Shown here in pieces: positions 57,181 to 64,000 of a DNA stretch of 64,000 nt. The position numbers were made by a program, and so were the translations under genes. The DNA lies in assembly GCF_050624435.1 (NCBI RefSeq), contig NC_134535.1, forward strand, positions 74,768,494-74,832,493, given 5' to 3'. The stretch is from Tenrec ecaudatus (Eukaryota; Chordata; Mammalia; Afrosoricida; Tenrecidae). The notes beneath the pieces were generated by a model that worked only from the letters and a program-made list of their open reading frames with translations, did no database searches and was not told where the DNA came from. Each line of letters begins with the position of its first letter. Positions within the stretch are counted from its first letter, which is position 1.

Positions 57181-57500
57181 CCCCTCCCACCTTCATTGTC
57201 TACTCCCAAAAGCCCCCAGTCTCCCCATGTCTGCCCCCCCAACCCTACATCCCCTACAAACCCTTGCATCTGTTCTTATCTCTATGCATCCATTCCTTCT
57301 GTGTGTCTGTGCTTCCCAAACTAGTAAACCCAACAGAAACAGTAAAGAACAACAACAAAAAATGTGGTAAGGATAAATATTGGTAATATAAAGATACAAA
57401 TATAAACAATGAGTAAAACAGTAAAGACCACCATGAATATTTTTTAAAAACAGGGGGAAATTTTTGTCATAGAACAAGCCAGAGATCCTTGCACCTAGAG
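57181..57500. other. Unique or unrecognised sequence
   Basis: C-rich then A-rich sequence, possibly more decayed L1. No gene. Confidence 0.35.
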
Positions 57501-57509
57501 CAAATTCAG

Positions 57510-58090
57510 GCCGGCTCTAGAGGAAGGTGAACTGACCCCTTATCAAGCTTGATCCAGCATAATTGGGATTATAATGATCTATGTTTGAAAGTAAGGTTAT
57601 TCAAGACTTTTGCTTGTGGTAAGAGGGGATCTGTCAATGGCTTAATTTGACTAGAGACTCTGCAGATAGGTTTGGGGCTCTCACTGTGCTCCACAAGCTA
57701 GGTATTCACACTTTTAGCTCTGATAGTTTTCCCTTCGTCTTATTTGAATTGTATTATTGTCATCTTTGGATCACACAAGCTGGTGTGCATCTTCCATATA
57801 GGCTTTGTTGACCCCTCGCTTAGATGGCTGCTTGTTTGAGTACAGGCCTTTAAGACAATATTGATATTCCAGTTGATAGCCAGGCACCATCTGCTTTTGA
57901 TAGCACCCTTATCATCAGTGATCAGATCTTGAAGGCAAGTATTGCACAGGGCCATGTTATCAGAAACAGCTCTTCTTGGATTGGGACCAGAGCTATGTAG
58001 GAACCCAGAATCCATCTGCTTGTCCATGAAATACACATAACTGGGGTTTATTTTGGCAGTCATCTTATAACAATATCAAGGCCCATTGGA
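57510..58090 (-). mobile_element. Older relative of the R middle module
   Basis: The blocks atcacacaagctggtgtgca, ttagatggctgcttgtttga, gcctttaagacaatattg and gatagccaggcaccatctgc follow the R middle module in order, but the flanks differ. This suggests a shared ancestor, probably an L1 3' UTR. Confidence 0.6.
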
Positions 58091-58261
58091 CCAATATTGG
58101 AACATTTTTGGGTGGGTCTTTTTTGTCCACATTCGAAGTCTTTGATTTTAATCCTTGCACATGCATGTGAGCTGGAGTCTGGATGCCCTGGTAAAATTAT
58201 AGCTTCCGTTTGTATGACCTTGGGCAAGTCATCTAGCATCTCAGTTGGATTATGGTAAAGT

Positions 58262-59280
58262 ATGTTGTTGTTGTTGTTGCTGTTGTTGTTAGCTGCCTTA
58301 GAGTCAGTTCTGACTAATATGTACAACAGAATGAAACACTGCCTGGTCCTGCACCATTCCTATGATTGTTTGTATGTTTGAGTCTAATGTTACAGCTGCT
58401 ATGTCAATCCATCTCTTTAAGAGTCTTCCTCTTTTTCACTGCCCTTCCACTTTACCAAACATAATGTCCATCAAGCACTGATCTCTTCTAATAATACATC
58501 CAGGGTATGTGAGACCAAGTCTCAAGGAACATTCTGGCTATACTTCTTCCAACACAAAATTGTTTGGCCTTTTGTTAGTCCATGGTACTTTCAATATTCT
58601 TCACTAGCACCATAATTCAAATGCATTGATTCTTCTTTGGTCTTCCTTATTCAATGCCTGAGGTATTTTATTGTGCCAACCTGGCCAATAAACACATGTG
58701 GGGTTAATTGAAGAGCAGAGGGATAAATGGCTCGATGAGCCTCGTCTTTCTAGTTCTCAGGTCTCTTGCTTTGTGATGGTCGGACCAGGGTGCAGCTGCC
58801 TTAGCCAGTTCCCTGCTTTAGCTGGCAAGGCTCACTTCCTGCAAGACATTACCTGAGGAGAAGCCACATGGACCTACCCCGATGCAGCCCTGGGTGCTGG
58901 AACAGCTGTGTGGAGACCCCTGCCAGTGCTGAGATGCTTACACAATCACAGATTTGGCTTTCCTCCTGCAGTCGGCATCATTGCATCTGTTTTGTGAGAT
59001 GGAGGAGGACTGTATGGATTGGTGTTGGACATATGGGTCAATGGGTTAATGTTGGACTTGTGGGCTTGGGCAGCACTGGGTTGGGATGTTTTCTTGCTGT
59101 GCACTTACCCTTTATATAAAAATCTCTTATAAATTATTTTCAGTGGATTTGTTTCTCTAAAGTACCCAGACTAACACAATGCCCAACTTTTACATGCATG
59201 TGAGGCCATTGAAAATACTATGGCATGGGTCAGACACACTTTAGTCCTCAAAATGAAATTCTTGCTCTCCAAATTAAGCC
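58262..59280 (-). mobile_element. RTE-type LINE, 3' end, split by an LTR
   Basis: Pieces are 58,262-58,658 (starting with a (GTT)n tract, then gactaatatgtacaacagaa, tgaaacactgcctggtcctg, catggtactttcaatattct) and 59,177-59,280 (caacttttacatgcatgtga). It is the same LINE family as 37,740-42,115. Confidence 0.82.
58659..59176 (+). mobile_element. Solo LTR, ERV-L-like
   Basis: Fossil LTR of about 518 bases, sister to 14,831-15,398 (ttattgtgccaacctggcca at the start, acccagactaaca at the end). The short target repeat caatgcc is present on both sides. Confidence 0.85.
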
Positions 59281-59282
59281 TT

Positions 59283-59619
59283 TAAAAAATCATTTTATTA
59301 GGGGCTCTTACAGCTCTTATCACAATCCAAATACCCATCATGTCAAACACACGTGTACATATGTTGCCATCATCATTTTAAAAACATTTTCTTTCTATTT
59401 GAGCCCTTGGTATCAGCTCATTTTCTCCCCTCCCAAATTCTCCCTCCCTTATGAGTCCTTGCTAATGTATAGATTATTATTGTTTTCATGTCTTACAGTG
59501 ACTACTGTCACCCTTCACCCACTTTTCTGCTGCCTGTCCCCCTGGAAGGGGGCTATATGTTGGTCATTGTGATCGGTTCCCCCTTTTTCCCGCCACCTTC
59601 TCCATACCCTCCTGGTTTC
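59283..59619 (-). mobile_element. R retroposon, 3' fragment
   Basis: A reverse copy from atcattttattaggggctct to accctcctggtttc. It lies in the RTE remnant and was itself the target of the next R copy. Confidence 0.82.
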
Positions 59620-59638
59620 GCTAGGAAGTCTTTTTTTA

Positions 59639-60434
59639 AAAAAACATTTTATTAGGGGCTCATACAACTCTTATCACAATCCATATATATACATACATCA
59701 ATTGTATAAAGCACATCTGTACATTCTTTTCACTAATGATTTTCTTTCTTTTTTTTTTCTTTTCTTTTTTTACATTTCATTAGGGGCTCATACAACTCTT
59801 ATCACAATCTACACATATACATACATCAATTGTGTAAAGCACATCCGTACATTTTTTGCCCTAATCACTCTCAAAGCATTTGCTCTCCACTTAAGCCCTC
59901 TGCATCAGGTCCTCTTTTTTTTCCCCTTCCCTCCCTACTCCCCCTCCCTCATGAGCCCTTGATAATCCACAGATTGTATTTTGTCATATCTTGCCCTATC
60001 CGGAGTCTCCCTTCCCCCCCTTCTCTGCCGCCATCTCCCAGGGAGGAGGTCACATGTGGATCCTTGTAATCAGTTCCCACTTTTCAACCCACTCACTCAC
60101 CCTCCACTCTCCCAGCATCGCCCCTCACACCCCTGATCCTGAAGGTATCGTCCACCATGGATTCCCTGTGCCTCCAGCTCCCATATGCACCTCTGCCCTA
60201 TCCAGTCCTGCAAGGTAGAATTAGGATCATGGTAGTTGTGGGGAGGAAGCATCCAGGATCTGGGGAAAAGCTGTGTTCTTCATCAGTACTACATCGCACC
60301 CTGACTGACCCATCTCCTCTCCTAAACCCCTCTATGAGGGGATCTCCAGTGGTCGACACTTGGGCCTCGGGTCTCCACTCTGCACTTCCCCCTTCATACA
60401 TTATGGTATACACACACACACACACACACACACA

Positions 60435-60501
<67 letters not shown>

Positions 60502-60867
60502 TTTTTTTTTTGCATGATGCCTTATCGCTGGTCCCTTTGGCACCTCGTGATCGCACCGGCTGGTGTGCTTCTTCCATGTGGGCTTTATTGCTTCTGAGCT
60601 AGATGGCCGCTTGTTCACCTTCAAGCTTTTAAGACCCCAGACACTATCTCTTTCGATAGCCAGGCACCATCAGCTTTCTTTGCCACATTTGCTTATGCAC
60701 TCTTTTGTCTTCGGCAATCGTATCATGGAGATGTGCAGCCAATTATATGATTTTTTGTTCTTTGAGGCCTGATAACTGATCCCTTCGGGACCACACGATC
60801 ACACAGGTTGGTGTGTTCTTCCATGTAGACTTTGTTGCTTCTGAGCTAGATGGCCGCTTGTTTATCT
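59639..60867 (-). mobile_element. R retroposon, doubled-tail subtype, with target-site duplication
   Basis: Flanked by gctaggaagtctttttt (from 59,620 and from 60,868). The 3' terminus occurs twice at the left (about 59,645-59,740 and 59,775-59,865), and the middle module twice at the right (about 60,515-60,720 and 60,750-60,867). A (CA)n(TA)n tract of about 90 bases lies at 60,410-60,498. Confidence 0.92.
60410..60498. repeat. (CA)n(TA)n microsatellite within an R copy
   Basis: A compound dinucleotide tract at the same internal site as shorter tracts at about 30,560, 61,670-61,745 and 63,350-63,415. Confidence 0.95.
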
Positions 60868-60899
60868 GCTAGGAAGTCTTTTTTTATCTTATTTTCTTT

Positions 60900-62497
60900 T
60901 TTTTTTTTTTACACTTTATTAGGGGCTCATACAACTCTTATCACAGTCCATACATATACATACATCAATTGTATAAAGCACATCTGTACATTCTTTGCCC
61001 TAATCATTTTTTCCTCCTCTTTTCTTTTTTTACATTTTATTAGGGACTCATACAACTCTTATCACAATCCATACATATACATACATCAATTGTATAAGGC
61101 ACATCCATACATTCCCTGCCCCAATCATTCTCAAAGCATTTGCTCCCCACTTAAGCCCTTTGCATCAGGTCCTCTTTTTTTTTTCCCCTCCCTCCCCTCT
61201 CCCCCTCCCTCATGTGCCTTTTGTAATTTATACATCGTTATTTTGTCATATCTTGCCCTATCCAGAGTCTCCTCTTCTCTGCTGTCCCTCTCCCAGGGAA
61301 GAGGTCACATGTGGATCCTTGTAATCAGTTCCCCCTTTCCAACCCACTCACCCTCCACTCTCCCAGCATCGCCCCTCACACCCTTGGTCCTGAAGGTATC
61401 ATCCACCCTGGATTCCCTGTGTCTCCAGCCCTCATATGTACCAGTGTACAGCCTCTGCCCTATCCAGCCCTGCAAGGTAGAACTCGGATCATGGTAGTTG
61501 GGGGGAGGAAGCATCCAGGATCTGGGGGAAAGCTGTGCTCTTCATCAGTACTACCTCGCACCCTAATTAACCCATCTCCTCTCCTAAACCCCTCTATGAG
61601 GGGATCTCCATTGGCCGACACTTGGGCCTTGGGTCTCCACTCTGCACTTCCCCCTTCATTTAATATGGTATATATATATATATACACACACATATATACA
61701 TATACATACACATATACACATGCATATACATATACATACACACACATATATCTTTTTTTTTGCATGATGTCTTATACCTGGTCCCTTGGCACCTCGTGAT
61801 CACACTGGCCGGTGTGCTTCTTCCATGTGGGCTTATTTGCTTCTGAGCTAGATGGCCGCTTGTTCACCTTCAAGCCTTTAAGACCCCAGACACTATCTCT
61901 TTTGAAAGCCGGGCACCATTAGCTTTCTTTACCACATTTGCTTATGCACCCATTTGTCTTCAGTGATCCTATCATGGAGGTGTGCAGCCAATTATATGAT
62001 TTTTTTGTTCTTTGATGCCTGATAACTGATCCCTTCGGGACCACTCGATCACACAGGCTGGTGTGTTCTTCCATGTGGACTTTGTTGCTTCTGAGCTAGA
62101 TGGCCACTTGTTTATCTTCAAGCCTTTAAGACCCCAGTCACTATCTCTTTTGATAGCCGGGCACCATCAGCTTTCTTCACCACATTTACTTGTTCACCCC
62201 CTTTGGCTCCAGCAGTTGTGTCGGGAGAGTGAGCATCATAGAGTTCCAATTTAATAAAAGAAAGTATTTATGCATTGAGGGAGTGTTTGAGTAGAGGCCC
62301 AAGGTCCTTCCGCCACCTTAATACTTAACCTATAAATATAGACACATAGATCTTTTTCCCCATCCTCCTATATATATTTGCATGTACATGTCTTTGTCTA
62401 GACCTCCATAAATGCCCTTGGACTCCTAGCTCTTTCCTCCATGTCCCTTGACTTTCCTCCTGCCCTACTTCCATGTTTCGTCGCCACCTGGGCTAGT
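60900..62497 (-). mobile_element. R retroposon, doubled-tail subtype
   Basis: It has a doubled 3' terminus (about 60,915-61,005 and 61,035-61,125) and a doubled middle module (about 61,765-61,975 and 62,005-62,230), and ends at the subtype's 5' border near acttccatgtttcgtcgcca. Long stretches are almost identical to the copy at 62,700 onwards. Confidence 0.9.
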
Positions 62498-62514
62498 GTA
62501 TACCTCTTCTTTTT

Positions 62515-62650
62515 TTTTTTAATATTTTAATAATTTTGTTAGGGGCTCTTACAGATATAATAATACTCCATATTTCAATCCCATCAAGAATGTTGTACAA
62601 CTGCTCCTGCAATCAGTTTCAAAGTATTTTCTTTCTTCATGAACTTTTTT
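62515..62650 (-). mobile_element. Diverged R 3' fragment
   Basis: The stretch attttgttaggggctcttac, then caatcccatcaagaatgttg, is an old R 3' end. Confidence 0.6.
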
Positions 62651-62699
62651 TTTTTCTGATTTGTTGAATTTTTATTTTTTTTATTTTTTTATTTTTTTC

Positions 62700-64000
62700 T
62701 TCTTTTACATTTTATTAGGGACTCATACAACTCTTACCACAATCCATACATATACATACATCAATTGTATAAAGCACATCCATACATTCCCTGCCCCAAT
62801 CATTCTCAAGGCATTTGCTCTCCACTTAAGCCCCTTGCATCAGGTCCTCTTTTTTTTCCCCTTCTTCCTCCCCCTTCCCCCCTCCCTCATATGCCCTTGG
62901 TAATTTATACATCGTTGTTTTGTCATATCTTGCCCTATCCGGAGTCTCCCTTCCCCCCTTCTCTGCTGTCCCTCTCCCAGGGAAGAGGTCACATGTGGAT
63001 CCTTGTAATCAGTTCCCCCTTTCCAACCCACTCACCCTCCACTCTCCCAGCATCGTCCCTCACACCCTTGGTCCTGAAGGTATCATCCACCCTGGATTCC
63101 CTGTACCTCCAACCCTCATATGCACCAGTGTACAGCCTCTGTCCTATCCAGCCCTGCAAGGTAGAATTCGGATCATGGTAGTTGGGGGGAGGAAGCATCC
63201 AGGATCCGGGGGAAAGCTGTGTTCTTCATCGATACTACCTCACACCCTAATTAACCCATCTCCTCTCCTAAACCCCTCTATGAGGGGATCTCCATTGGTC
63301 GACACTTGGGCCTTGGGTCTCCACTCTGCACTTCCCCCTTCATTTAATATGATATATATATACATATATATATACATATATACATATACACATATATACA
63401 CATACATACACACACTTATATCTTTTTTTTTTTTGCATGATGCCTTATACCTGGTCCCTTGGGCACCTCGTGATCGCACTGGCCGGTGTGCTTCTTCCAT
63501 GTGGGCTTATTTGCTTCTGAGCTAGATGGCCGCTTGTTCACCTTCAAGCCTTTAAGACCCCAGACACTATCTCTTTTGAAAGCCGGGCACCATTAGCTTT
63601 CTTTACCACATTTGCTTATGCACCCATTTGTCTTCAGTGATCCTATCATGGAGGTGTGCAGCCAATTATATGATTTTTTGTTCTTTGATGCCTGATAACT
63701 GATCCCTTCGGGACCACTCGATCACACAGGCTGGTGTGTTCTTCCATGTGGACTTTGTTGCTTCTGAGCTAGATGGCCACTTGTTTATCTTCAAGCCTTT
63801 AAGACCCCAGTCACTATCTCTTTTGATAGCCGGGCACCATCAGCTTTCTTCACCACATTTACTTGTTCACCCCCTTTGGCTCCAGCAGTTGTGTCGGGAG
63901 AGTGAGCATCATAGAGTTCCAATTTAATAAAAGAAAGTATTTATGCATTGAGGGAGTGTTTGAGTAGAGGCCCAAGGTCCTTCCGCCACCTTAATACTTA
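62700..64000 (-). mobile_element. R retroposon, doubled-module subtype, cut by the window edge
   Basis: A single 3' terminus at the left (cattttattagggactcata), then the same order as the copy at 60,900-62,497 with about 1,673 bases offset. A 63-codon frame at 63,736-63,927 is identical in translation to one at 62,063-62,254. Confidence 0.9.

Noticed and set aside
62920-63525. Long open frames of 200 or so codons at 62,920, 60,850, 41,587 and similar places
   Set aside because: All are antisense readings of R copies, run into (TA)n-coded repeats, and show no conserved domain.

Overview
The window is mammalian nuclear DNA, almost certainly from an afrotherian. The evidence is the many tRNA-type AfroSINEs (recognisable by their tail, which reads gagtcagaatcgactc with variations), an afrotherian RTE-type LINE in several pieces, and a dense family of about 2-kb retroposons that I cannot name. 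A tenrec, golden mole or similar small afrotherian fits; the exact species cannot be read from the sequence.

Bases 1-10,379 hold the last three exons of one host gene on the + strand, SDR9C7, a short-chain dehydrogenase/reductase of the retinol-dehydrogenase group. Exon 1, about 100 codons, lies upstream of the window. Exons 2, 3 and 4 are open, their splice sites are good, and exons 2 and 3 have the sizes usual in this gene group (259 and 164 nt). Intron 3 is about 8.8 kb and is filled with AfroSINEs, MIRs and one long retroposon.

From about 10,400 to 64,000 I find no multi-exon gene. In human this side of SDR9C7 is the gene-poor interval towards HSD17B6, which fits. The interval is a deep nest of repeats: (a) about 25 copies of the unnamed retroposon, called R here, covering well over a third of the window; (b) an ERV-L provirus (16,756-22,485) lodged inside an R copy; (c) a group of solo LTRs of ERV-L, class I and class II type; (d) an RTE LINE (37,740-42,115) opened by at least five later insertions; (e) a broken mariner transposon; (f) L1 pieces; (g) three retrocopies of host mRNAs: CHRAC1 (33,093-34,524, intact frame), ATP6V0A4 (27,830-29,830, broken) and RPS6 (39,480-40,180, broken).

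The most useful finds are the complete, young CHRAC1 retrocopy with its CpG-rich 5' end, which sits inside a TTAA-flanked inverted-repeat DNA transposon, and the R family itself. R has a fixed 5' end, target-site duplications, a poly(A) tail and no reverse transcriptase. It also has sub-lineages with a doubled 3' end or a doubled internal module, and a 98-codon frame that is open in two copies. I saw no CRISPR array, no microbial system and no certain RNA gene. Repeat coordinates are by eye and mostly good to about 5-30 bases.
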